Part shown: piece by piece, positions 44,501 to 56,500 of the stretch
Position numbering within the stretch: position 1 is the first letter of the stretch
Layout of the letters: every line of letters begins with the position of its first letter
Source: Scatophagus argus
Lineage: Eukaryota; Chordata; Actinopteri; Scatophagidae
Direction: 5' to 3'
NCBI RefSeq assembly: GCF_020382885.2
Contig: NC_058496.1
Span: forward strand, 3,278,501-3,342,500
Length of the DNA: 64,000 nucleotides
Made by a program: the position numbers and the translations under genes
The notes under the pieces: generated by a model
Told to the model about the DNA's origin: nothing
The model's database searches: none
Seen by the model: only the letters and a program-made list of their open reading frames with translations

Positions 44501-47500
44501 CCAGGCCTCATGCCGGGCACGTACTTCGACTTGCCTCGTATCCGCCTCCCTCCGGGCATTATGGGTAGGCTCCGAGAGGTGTCTGGAAGGGCTCGACCAC
44601 AGTTCCGTCCTAGCATCAAGTAAGAAACTCATGCTGTCACAGCCCAGAGGGTGTGGCATCACTGTACACAGGAAAAAATGCTAAAATGATAAGGTCAAAT
44701 TTTAACAGGTAACTGAAGGCTAAAGATACATAAAACAACACTTTCTTAGACTGTAGAAATATAAGGAACCCAGTCTGCAGTTTTTTAAAGGAATTATGTA
44801 ATAAAATATTAATATTTTTTCAGACTTGCCTTGAAAAACGTTGTGATTTTGATTATTCTGACACATTCTGCTTTAAGTGGAACTTCAGTCTTTTGTATGT
44901 CCTCTGGCTTCGTTGGAGTGAATGGAGGGAATTTGATTTATGTCTGATGTTTTAAAGATTTTTTTTCGCTGTATTGCTCTTCTCTATTCACAGAAACCAT
45001 AAAGTTGAAATTTGTGGGTTTTTTTGTGTTTATTGGATTAGGGGCGATACTGCTTAAGAATGTGACAGATGGTGATGTCACTGCAACCCCTCTATAAAGT
45101 AAAGCTGCTTTTGTTCTTTTGTTGAAAACGTCATGTTTTCACTCACCGTTTTTTATTTTATTTCTCTAAGGGAGGTGATCAGACCAGATGTCATGGAGGA
45201 GGTCATAGTATCTTGTGTCATAAAACATCTAAGCTTGGTGGATGCCCTTCAGTCACTTGTCAACTACCAGTACCGTGAGGACCACACGGAGGAGTATGAC
45301 CTGCTCTGTAAGATCATGGCTGAGACCTTCAAGAAGATCAACGCTATGGAGCGCCAGCTGCAGGTGAGCATCTGCTACACTGTAAGCTTTTTTAAAATGC
45401 TTTAAACTGTGTTTTCTTGGCACTGATGGAACACAGACTGTGCGTGTTTATCATTTTGTCAGGTTTTGGTTAGGCTTTTCCAGAAAGCTCTACATTGGGT
45501 ACTTTAATGAAGTACTTCCTGTTGGGTGCAGGGAATAGAATTAATGGGGAATTACTTCTGCATGGTGTTGTTTTGAAGCTGCTTAATTAGATCTGCAGTC
45601 ACCAGAATGCTGCTGACATGACAACAAATTAGACAGGTATTGTATGTTAAAATACAACCCGGAGATTAGGGAGTACTATTAAAAACAACAGAATGGATTG
45701 GGCTGGCCAGCAGACTCACGTTTAGCTGTGTCTAATTATCTCCTCTGCTGCTTTTAGAGTGTTGCAGAATTGGAACAAAAGTGGCAGAATGAGGTAGAGG
45801 AGGCCCATCAGGGAAAGCTGGAGAACAACACCCCTTTTTTTCACGACTACCATTTCTTTGAGGTACCCTGCTCCACACACAATTTACCGCTTTTGCTGCA
45901 GTGATTATACCTTCACCACTTGGCAATTCATGATTATTTGTCTCTTTTGTACTAGAACAAAATCAAGGAGCTTGAACTGCTTTGCTCCCTGAAGGAGGTC
46001 CCACTCGATTTTAGTGATTTGGAAAATGTTGTCCTTGCACTGAGGCAAGTAATTAAAACTCATCCCAGTTCTTGGAACAGATGACTTTGCCTCAGCTGTC
46101 AGAGGTCAGTTAATGAGTAACATCCTGTATGTGCACCAACAGGGAGAAGTTCTTTCAGGAGGTAAACACCATGCACCTCAGAAGTAGCACCTCAATGGCC
46201 AAAACGAAGGCACTGGTGAAGAGCCTGATGAACCGCACTGAGCTGCTGCTCCATGTCACTATTGCTCCACACTGCAGAAGCCTGACCTCCACACCTGCTG
46301 GCACACCTGGTCCAGGTACATATCGTCTTTTGATGTGTTGTTGAGTAGTTACCAAATGAAACCTTGTTGGGCAGCAGGGTTGGCATTAGAAATGTGTTCC
46401 TTCAAGCCTCATGTTGTCAAACACATGAAATATCCGTGAGCTGTTAAATCTGTAAGTATAATTATGCAACTTACACAGGCATCTGACTTTAATGAGTGAA
46501 TTTCATCACAGCCTTCTGTCAATCACTATTTTCATCTGTCAGTGTTTGTCTGTTAGTAATTCTTGCATGACTTTTGATTCTTGTCTTCCCGATTTTTTAT
46601 TTTATTTTCTTTTGTACCAGCATCCAAGTCTGTGTCAGATGCCAAGACAGTGATCCCCATGGTGAAGCAGCCAGTCTTCTTACGCAGCATGTCTGCACCC
46701 TCTGACTTGGAGATGATTGCTAACCAGGACTTGGAGTTTACTCATGCGCCTCAAAGGTATTTTTTTTTTTTTTTTGACAGATTTAACGTATGATCCATAG
46801 TAACCTGGGGATGAATTTCCTCATGATTATTTGCTTGTTGTTTACCTTCAGGAGGCGACACCACCCTACAAGTCATCGTAGCAGCTCATTTACCCTGCTG
46901 CAGTCTCTGGCCATAGAGGACAGCCGTGACAAACCAACTTACAGCGTGCTGCTGGGACAGCTCTTCGCCTTTATCGGAACTACACCTGATCAAGCTGTAC
47001 GTCTCCTCCTCCTCACTGTCCTACGCAAGAATTAGTCGATGAATTCTGGTCTCACACTGACACCTTTTTATCCTGGTAATTCCTGTAGGTGTCAAGCAGC
47101 AGTTTCCTGTCTGCTGCGCAGACACGTTGGAGACGTGGCAGCACGCGGAAGCAGGCACTCGTTCATATGAGGGAGCTGCTAACTGCTGCTGTCAGAGTTG
47201 GCGGCGTCACCCACCTGGTGGGGCCTGTCACTATGGTACTGCAAGGTGGCCCAAGGTGAGAGGTGGGAGCTGTAAACACTAGTTACAACACCATACACTA
47301 CACACATAAACCTCTGTACCTCTGTGTTTGTGTGCTGTCTGTGCAGGATTGAGGAGCTGACCTGTGGTGGAATGGTAGAGCAGGTGCAGGAGGCCTTTGG
47401 GGAGACCATGACGTCAGTAGTGTCACTGTGTGCTCGCTACCCCATAGCATGTGCCAACAGTATTGGCTTGCTTTGCACAATCCCCTACACCAGGCAAGAT

Positions 47501-50500
47501 AGTTCATCTTTGTTTTGATTTTACTCAGTCATAATGAACCTGCAGATTGCTTACCCTGATTTTTCACCTGTACTGTGGTAGGAGTGAGGAGCAGTGTCTA
47601 GTTCGGAGTGGTCTGGTCCAGCTCATGGACAGACTGTGTAGTTTAAGTGGTCAACGGGAAAGCAGCTCAAACGAGAAGCAGACCAAAAAGCAGAAAGTGG
47701 CCACCATGGCCTGGGCTGCTTTCCAGGTGCTGGCTAACCGCTGCATCGAGTGGGAAAAAGTGGAAGGTATGTTATGCTTGTAGGTTCTTATTCATCATCT
47801 GTGAACAGCTGTGAAGCTCAGTATATTTGTGTTAGTCCAGAAAAGTTAATAAAATACCAGGACAGGGCAGGAAAGAAGAGCTTGTAGTATATATAGTTAT
47901 ATAGTTCATTATCAACTGGTCAAGTGCATAAAAAGATCATTAATGTTTTTTACATGGTCAGATGAAATTGTTGCACACTACAAAGTTACTCGTATTCTAT
48001 AGTGATAATAGATCTTTTTCTGTTTTAAAGGTGGGTCTACAGATGCAGTGCACTCTGGTCTGGCACGGCAGGTGTCCAGCCTGTTGACCAATCACCTGGC
48101 CAGAGCCACAGAGTGCTGCGGGAATCAGGCAGCTGGTAACGATGCCTTACAGGATGTGCTCAGTCTGCTCAATGACCTCTCCAGGTAAAATGTTGTCTTA
48201 TGTTTGTATGTGGTCAAGTACACTGTCTTGTATTTGTATATACTATGTGTGTGTATTTATACAATGCTTGTACATGTTCCTTTGTTTTGGACTCCAGGAG
48301 CCACATAGGGAAAGCTATCCTGAGCCAGCCAGCTTGTGTTTCCAAGCTTTTGTCTTTGCTGCTTGACCAGAGACCTTCTCCAAAGCTGGTACTCATCATC
48401 CTGCAGCTGTGCCGAGCTGCTCTGCCTCTCATGAGTGTGGAGGACTGTGGTAACGTGGCCCTGCCCTCATGGAGCTACTCTATGAACACGTTAGACGCTG
48501 AACAGCAGGACGCTAACGACCCTGCCTCACGTATTGCTGCGTTGCTGCTGGCCAAGCTGGCGGACTACGTTGTACCAGGTTGGTTTCCCTTACACAGGAG
48601 CACTAAATACATGTGTGTGTGGTAGTGGACGGTCCTTGTAAGAAAATGCTCTTTTTTGAAAAACTGAAGCAGCAAATACATGCTAAACTAGACAAGCAAC
48701 TGGATAGTCATGAAGTTGCTTTCTCCTGCTAATTCTTAATAATTACAATCTTCACTGTTTACCAGGCTGTCAGACCCTGCTCTCCCCCAGCTCCTCTGAG
48801 CCAGACACCAGTCTGTCCCGTGCCAGTTCCAAAGGAGCCCTGAAGTCTGATGATGTCGGGGAGGAGGGAGAGGCAGTTGATGGCAAACTGTCTATCTTTA
48901 TCCACAAGAGAGAAGATCAGTCATCTCATGAGGTTCTACAGCCACTTCTCAGGTGAGGTTGTCCCTAATATCTCTGTTTCTGGTCATATAAGTAAACTCA
49001 GTCTGGGTTTTCATGGCACAATTGTTCGTCTATCCATTCCACTATGCAGCAGCTCAGAGGGACGTCCCTTTCGGCTTGGCACAGGAGCGAACATGGAAAA
49101 GGTGGTAAAGATGGACAGAGATATGACAAAGGTACAGTAACACATTTTCCCAGGATTTAAAAGCATGTTCTCACAAAATGAAAACGCGTGTTGATGTAGC
49201 TTTAATCCAAGCGCCTTTCTTATCTCTGATGTCCTGTTTTAAACCTTCCTTAGAGCGGCAGCTGTGAGGTGATCACAGAAGAGGCATCTGCTGCCCTGAG
49301 GAAAGCCAACAAGTGGGCCCAGTCTGGTCTGATAGTGAGTGTTGGTCCACCTGTGGAGACTCTAGCCCAGGAGACTGCTGGAGGCATCACCACAGGTGAC
49401 AAGAAGAAAACTGCTCAGACCGCTGTTTGTAGGGACAGGAACGCTGAGCTGGCCAGGTAAGTAAACAAACGACTACCGTACCAGATTTGCTGAAATCACT
49501 TGTTTATGTGATTTCTTTATCATGTGTGTGTTTGCTGGTCAAACTCTATTTCCTCTCACCTCTATATTTACCTTGAACAGGTCGGACCCTGTCAGGCCAT
49601 TCATCAGTGGCCATGTTGCCAACAGTATGGCTGCCGAAGTTATTGCTCTGTTGCATAGCCTGCTCACTGCCCCCGAGTCCAACACTGCTCAGATCTGGAC
49701 CAGCACTGCTGAAAAAGTAACTATTATGTGTCTGCCTTCAGTGACTGATTGATTGAGTCATTGATTTAATAACTGATTGCTGATGACAATTAAGTTAATT
49801 TAATTAAGTAATTAACAATGAGAGCTATCTGGCCTGACATGGATGTGATTCTGTATGGTAGGTTCTCTCCCGAGCCCTGATGTTTATCCCTCAGCTGGGA
49901 AAGTATGCTGAGAGTATTCTGGAGAATGGGAGCAGCAGTGGCAGGAAACTGGCTAAGCTGCAGGCCATCGGCAGACAAGCTGTTGCTGCACTCTGTGCCC
50001 TAGGGGGCTTCAAAGAAACTATTAAGATTGGCTCTGAGGTCCAGGTTAGTTAAGGGAGGGAAATCAGAAAATACTATACATTTGAACCCAACAGTATGTC
50101 ATTATTCATTAAGCTTTAGAATGTTAAATATTGGCACATATATTCTGTGATTTCATTGTTCTGCAGGTGGTAGGTAAAGGAGTGCTGGGTAGTGTGGGCA
50201 TAGTTATGTCCATCAATGAGCAGGAGGGCATCGCTACAGTCAAGTTCCCTTCTTGCGAGTACAGGAGAGCATGCAAAGCCTCAGACATCCTGACAGTGCC
50301 TATATCCCGCCTCTGCACACCCAGATCTGAGGTATGAGTTTCAGCATTGAACACAACACAGTACTTAATTTTAGGAAAAATGTCACATTGAGTCTCACTC
50401 ATATCTCCGCCCCCACCAGGCTCTCCCCCTCTATAAGCTCTCAATCACAGAAAAGGTGGTCCAGGCAGTGCAGTCAATGCTTCTGCCACAGGAGGGCAGT

Positions 50501-53500
50501 CTCTCCATTCACACTTCTCTACCAGCTACAGGAGATGGCTCCAGCCCCGTCATGGCTGCAGTACGCTTGCTGGCTGAAATCAGAACCAGGTTAGCAAACA
50601 CTCATGCAAATGCTCACTTCAGCTTCTGTGCAGCTTCACCTTGTTTGTTCACTGATGATCTAAGGTTGAGTACTGTTATGTTTAATCTGCTGTAATTAAA
50701 ATGTGGACGCCTGGCACCCTTTTAGACCCTGATTATGTGATATGATGAAAGTCATAGACTGAACAAAAATCACAAGTTCCTTAATGGTTTTCAGGGCATG
50801 CCTAGTGATGGCACAGCTGCTGGAGGACAGCTCCTTCTGTGAAGAGTTCATCCAGCAGTGTCCTGCTGCTGTTGAGGTTCTCAACCTGGTTGCACAGGAA
50901 TGCAGTCCTGGTGAGCATACATGCATCCTGGCATTTGAGCACCCAAAATATTTAACTTACAGTGAAATGTACTTCTGTAATACGTCATTCGTTCTGCCCT
51001 CCCTTGCAGGGGAGCGTCTTGGCATGGTCGAGGCACAGTGTGAAAGAGTCAGAATGCTGTATCGGGACTGCGCTCGGCCTCCTCCGCCACCACTGCAGAC
51101 GGACAGACGTCAGGTAGGAGTTACTGAATATTTAGTGTTTTTTTTGCTTTTATTACATAAACACATACATAAACATGACACAGGAACTCCTAAAGTACAC
51201 ATTTATCTTAGAAAAAGGTGAAAAACAGAGACAGTTTGGCAGAGACAGAAAAACTGAGCTTTTCTCTTGTCAAAGAGAGCAAACCTTCTTCAAAAGTTAA
51301 GAAGGAAAGATAATTATAGTAGGAAAATCATATATCGCTGCAACTCACAACCCATAATGCACTCAAAAATCTTCAAAGACATTTTGATTAGGCAGGCAGA
51401 TTGGTTGGCATCTCAAATCTCCGTATCCCTTTGATGTGCTCATCTCATCAGCCCAAGGAGATCACTTGGTGTCCATCCAGAGTGTTCCCTCCGGTTCGTG
51501 CCTGCATGTTCTCGTCGCGTCTGACCTCTGTCACCTTCCTGGCTGATCCAAGTGCTGGAGGAGGGCTGCCCAGAGGGACCTTCATCTATGCCACCTGTCC
51601 TGTACCAATTCAGGTGGACACATCACAGCGGGATGTTAACATTTGCCGTTGCAGTTTGCTTGAACTTGTCTTAGTGAGATAAACTAATGCACTGATACTG
51701 CAGCGGTCTTCCTCTAAATTCTCTTTGCCCCTGCAGGCCCCGTCCTTTTACTGGGAGATAGAAATTGTCTCCTATGGAGACTCTGAGGAGGACAGTGGTC
51801 CGATTGTGTCCTTTGGTTTTGCCACAGAGGCAGAGAAGAGAGACGGAGCGTGGACCAACCCTGTGGGCACGTGCCTGTTCCATAAGTATGTTCACCTGCA
51901 TAATAACTCAGAGACTCTTTTCCCACTGCTCTGCCTCTGAGTGCTGACTGCTATCCTTCTCTTTATGTTGTTCCTCTGTGTCTGTCTCTTGTCTGTCTGT
52001 CTGTTTGTCTGTCTGTGTGTCAGTAATGGTAGGGCAGTGCATTATAATGGCTCCAGTCTGCTGCAGTGGAAGAGTGTCAGACTGGATGTGGCGCTACTTC
52101 CTGGTGAGACAGGAGATAAAATGTGTTTTTCTTCATATACAGTTTTCTCTCTCTTCTGATTGATTTAGTCATCTTAAAAATCCATACAGTAATGCATGTT
52201 ATGGATTTGAACCAAGCTCCTTAAAAGCACTGGGTCTTATGTGGCTGCTCTTTCAGATATATTCAGATATTTTGCAAGCATATCTTGCTTCCTTAACTCA
52301 AGCTCTTTCAGTGGTATGTTTCAAAATATGTCCTACCTTTTTAACTCTGAGTCATTAATGAGAATGCGACTTCACATTTATATTAATACAGGCGATGTGG
52401 CTGGAATAGGCTGGGAGCGTTCTGAGGGCACTCCTCCACCACCTGGTCAGGCTCCTAAAGGCAGGGTCTACTTTACCTACTGTGGCCAGCGGCTCAGCCC
52501 CATCCTGGAGGATGTAGCCGGGGGAATGTGGCCTCTGGTACACATTCAAAAAAAGGTGGGTTTCTGTAGACTAAAGTATTCTTGAAAACCTTGTATATTA
52601 ACATAAACTTGTATATATCTCTAACTATAGCTTGGGTCATCATTGACAGTTACTGTATCCTGTTCTTTCACTGATGTGTTTTTTCTTTAGCATTAATTTA
52701 ATGTAATGTGTTCCTTTTTATGCAGAACTCAAAGATCCGCGCTAACTTTGGAAGCCGGCCATTTGCATACGCAGAAGGCCAAGCACACAGAAACGCGGCT
52801 GACCTGTGTGTGGACCTTGCAGAGGAAATAAGTGCAAATTTTGAAGCGCTGCCCTTTGCTATGGCCTCAGACAGTGATAATGACGCAGGTGCAAGCGTTA
52901 CCTCTGACTCTGGCTCCCACGGACCCCCTTGTCGGATTGCCGCTGTGGCAGTGCCCCAGCAACGTATGTTCATCACCTTAAATTCACCACAGCCTTATCC
53001 TGCATGCCTTTCCTTTCATTCTTTGGTTTTGCTCTCCTCTGATGCAATGATCCGTTTTGTCTCCCACTCCACTTGGTAACATTTGTTAAACCTACTTTTT
53101 CTGTTCTCCTATTGCTACTGCAGAGTACAACAGTGACCTATCGTGCCACTACAAAGTTGAGCTGAGCTACGAGAACCTGGTCACCTCTGGTCCTGACCCC
53201 CATCCTCCTCCGATCGCGGATGATGAGAGTGACGATGAGGATGATGATGATGTCCCAAGAGTGAGCAGGGCCTCCACTTCTCATCTTCTAATAATGACCT
53301 CCAATATAATTTAGAGCTTGTACTAATTTTATTTTGGTGTATGTTTGATTGTGTTAGGAGGACCACTACGCCTTGCTGGTAAAGGCCTGGGAGACCAAAG
53401 TGTTCCCTACCATCCGTAGGCGGTTCCGTAACGAGGCTGAGAGGAAATCTGGCCTGGACCAAATCAAAGGAGCTCTGCAGCTCGGTAAAGAGTGAAAGAA

Positions 53501-56500
53501 TATCATTAATACTCCAGTGTAACATTTAACAAATCAGCATAAACCAAAATGTTTTAGCCTGTTCAGCATGTTTTGATCAATACGAGGAGTCAGTAGAGGT
53601 CAGTAAAAGATTGCTTATGTTAAAGGGGTCATGAACAAGCATTAAAAGTGATGCAGCAACAGGTCCTAAATTTTTTTTCAGTTTTTAATACTGAATCCCA
53701 CACAGAATAAAAGAGGGTTTCATGTTTTTTGGCACAGCGTCCCCCCGACTCACAAAACTGATGAAATATCAAAAATGCAGAAGCTTATATTCAGACAAAA
53801 CATGCATTGAGTTTCCATTAACTTTTTGAATCATTCTACAGCTGTTAACAAGAACAAAGTGGAGTAATTAGAGTTTGTCATGAAACCAATTGGCAAAATC
53901 TGTTTAGTGAGTTAAAGCATAACTTATTTATTAAATGAAAGATTGGCTAAATCATCCCTGTTCTGAGCCTGTGTTTATTTCAAGTTTTAACAGAGGTCAA
54001 ACAAGGGCAGCTTTGACTTTTTTTTTTCTTCTTTATCTCCGGCAGGCATGGTTGACATTGCAAGACAGACAGTGGAGTTCCTGTATGAAGAGAATGGCGG
54101 CATTCCTCGTGACCTCTACCTCCCTACCATCGAGGATATCAAAGATGAGGCCAACAAGTTCACTATTGACAAAGTTCGCAAAGGTACCATTCACCCCCTT
54201 CACTATACTTAAAGCACACACATCAGATCCAAATGATCCAACTTCAGTTCATCGTAAGTGAACACAACAACAAAACTGTTGATTTGACACGTTGTACTCT
54301 TCATGTTAAACCCGTCTGTGGGCTTCTGCAAATGAACTGACCTGTGTGATAATCTGGCTTCTCAATGCAGGCTTGACTGTGGTCATCCGCTGTCCAGACA
54401 GCAACAATACCAACAGCACCACAGGGGGGACGGCTCTGCCCAAGTTTGCTATCCGGGGCATGTTGAAGACCTTTGGCCTGCATGGAGTCGTGCTGGATGT
54501 GGACTCTGTGAGTGCAAAACCTGATGTTGTTCTCTGCGTATTGAATGACTTTCACATATAAATTCAAATAGTCAATCCAAGAAAAAGAAAGGAAAAGAAA
54601 TAGCAAGAAATATGAATGAATCATCATGATGATCATCACCTCATCATTGCCTCCCGCTCTTCAACTTCATAGATTCAAGGTTCTCTTCCTGAGTTTATGC
54701 ATCCTTTAAATACGTTGCCAGGTTAAGTGCCTTTTCAGTGGTTGTGAGTCATATTCATCATTTCAGTTAGGGACTTTTTGACAAAGATAAAGTGTATCAC
54801 AACGTACCACAATAAATGAAACAAATGGTGCTGCAGAGATGAGGCTGCCTACAAATTATATTCACCAGACATAAGGGGAATGTCCTTGAGACAATCTCAA
54901 TCAATTTTTTTTGACATATCATTCAGCCCTAATCTCAGTCATATGTCTTATATCATCAAATGGAACGTGACAAATTTTCCTGTATAGTAGACTGTAAAAT
55001 GCTAAATGATTCTCATTTTCTGTTTCTCCTAAATCACACACTGGACTGATTCGACATTCTTCTTCCAAAGCAGCGAATCTAAACATTTCACGAAGAAGAA
55101 GCCGCATACCAGCTCTTTGGGCGCAAATGTTTTGTTTTTCCAGCAAAGAATTTTCCTGAAATAATCATGTAATATCACAGCAAGTGTACAACTTCGTTTT
55201 GCTCCTCACTTTGTTTGCTGCTATATTTACACTAATTATAAAGTCACCTTCCTCTTTAGAGATTTCTAAGGATGAGAGGATGTTTCTGCTAATCAAAGAA
55301 CTGTTCTTCAAACTCATGTTTATAAAACAGGTAATACCTAATGGTTCACTCCTTGTGTGACTCCCCTGGTGCAAACCTCAGCTGAATTATGATTGTAATG
55401 AGAACAGGACAAACATCAGCTTGGAAGAGAGTGTGTGTGTGTGTGTGTGTGTGTGAAGAAGCCTGTGGCTTTTTTTTATTTAAATTTGCAAATAACTGGC
55501 CCTGGTTGCCTGTTTGTAGACTCTAGCGGTGCTGGTGTGACATAAAACCCTAACCTCTGTAAGTATTTGTTACCTTGTCCAGGTGAACGAGCTGGTACAG
55601 GTGGAGACCTACCTGCGCAGTGAGGGGGTGCTAGTGAGGTATTGGTATCCAATTGAGATGCTGGAGCGTCCACCTGCAGGATCTCGACGCACTGCAGCTA
55701 ATGGCTTAGTCTCACTGGACAGCAGCAACATTCAGATTCACAGGTAACGTATGAAACTAATAGGGACGTGCATAACGTCAGTGCATCCTGCATCAGAGCT
55801 TAAAATAAAACATGTTTTACTGTTTTGCTGCAGGGAGCTGCTTCGCTGTGAGAGTGCGCTGGCTCGGTTATACTGCCGCATGGCCTTGCTCAACATATTC
55901 GCTCCCAAGAATCCCCACACCTTTACTCGCCTCTTCCACATACCTGCCATCCGTGACATCACCTTAGAGCATCTCCAGCTGCTATCTAATCAGCTGCTGG
56001 CTCCACCCCTTCCTGGTGAGCATTAGTCTTATTCTTGTGAATAACTGGATCTGTCTGTGTGATGTTAATGACCTTTTGTGTTTGTGTGCTGATTGCTCTG
56101 ATTTTTGGTCTTCCTGCAGATGGCACTATTAGTTCTAGTTCTATCCTCCTGGCCCAGTCGGTGCTTCACAACCTCCAGGGCCAAAGCTGCTCTCCTTCAG
56201 AACTGTTCTACCAGGGCAATGCTCAGCCCATCCGGGAGTGGCTGACAGTGGCGATCACCCGTGCCTTGCATCAAGGAGAGGAAAGCCTGCTGGAGCTCAC
56301 AAAGCAGATCTGCTGCTTCCTGCAGGTAAATTCTGCCAGCCTGTGATTAATTTTATAACCTTGTCTTTGGTTATCTACCCAGTTTGTACAGTTATTAATC
56401 TTCCATAATCCTGTTTGCATTGATAGAATGCACCCGAGCAGTTCACATCAGAAGAGTTCCCTGTGACAGAGTCAAAGGTTAGCATGGACGTCAGTTTTCC

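Larger units (their letters stand above)
44058..51113 (+). other. hectd4: hectd4 exons 24-45 (central helical region)
   Basis: Exons: 44058-44221, 44374-44619, 45171-45363, 45758-45862, 45956-46044, 46143-46315, 46621-46756, 46852-46996, 47089-47255, 47347-47493, 47582-47766, 48031-48184, 48298-48578, 48766-48952, 49050-49131, 49254-49456, 49581-49716, 49862-50044, 50167-50331, 50420-50589, 50795-50910, 51010-51113. Mostly Leu-rich helices suggesting an armadillo/HEAT-type solenoid. Exon 42 (50167-50331) differs: GKGVLGSVGIVMSINEQEG and VKFPSCEYRRA look like a small SH3-like barrel. Introns after exons 28 and 33 use GC donors. Confidence 0.87.
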
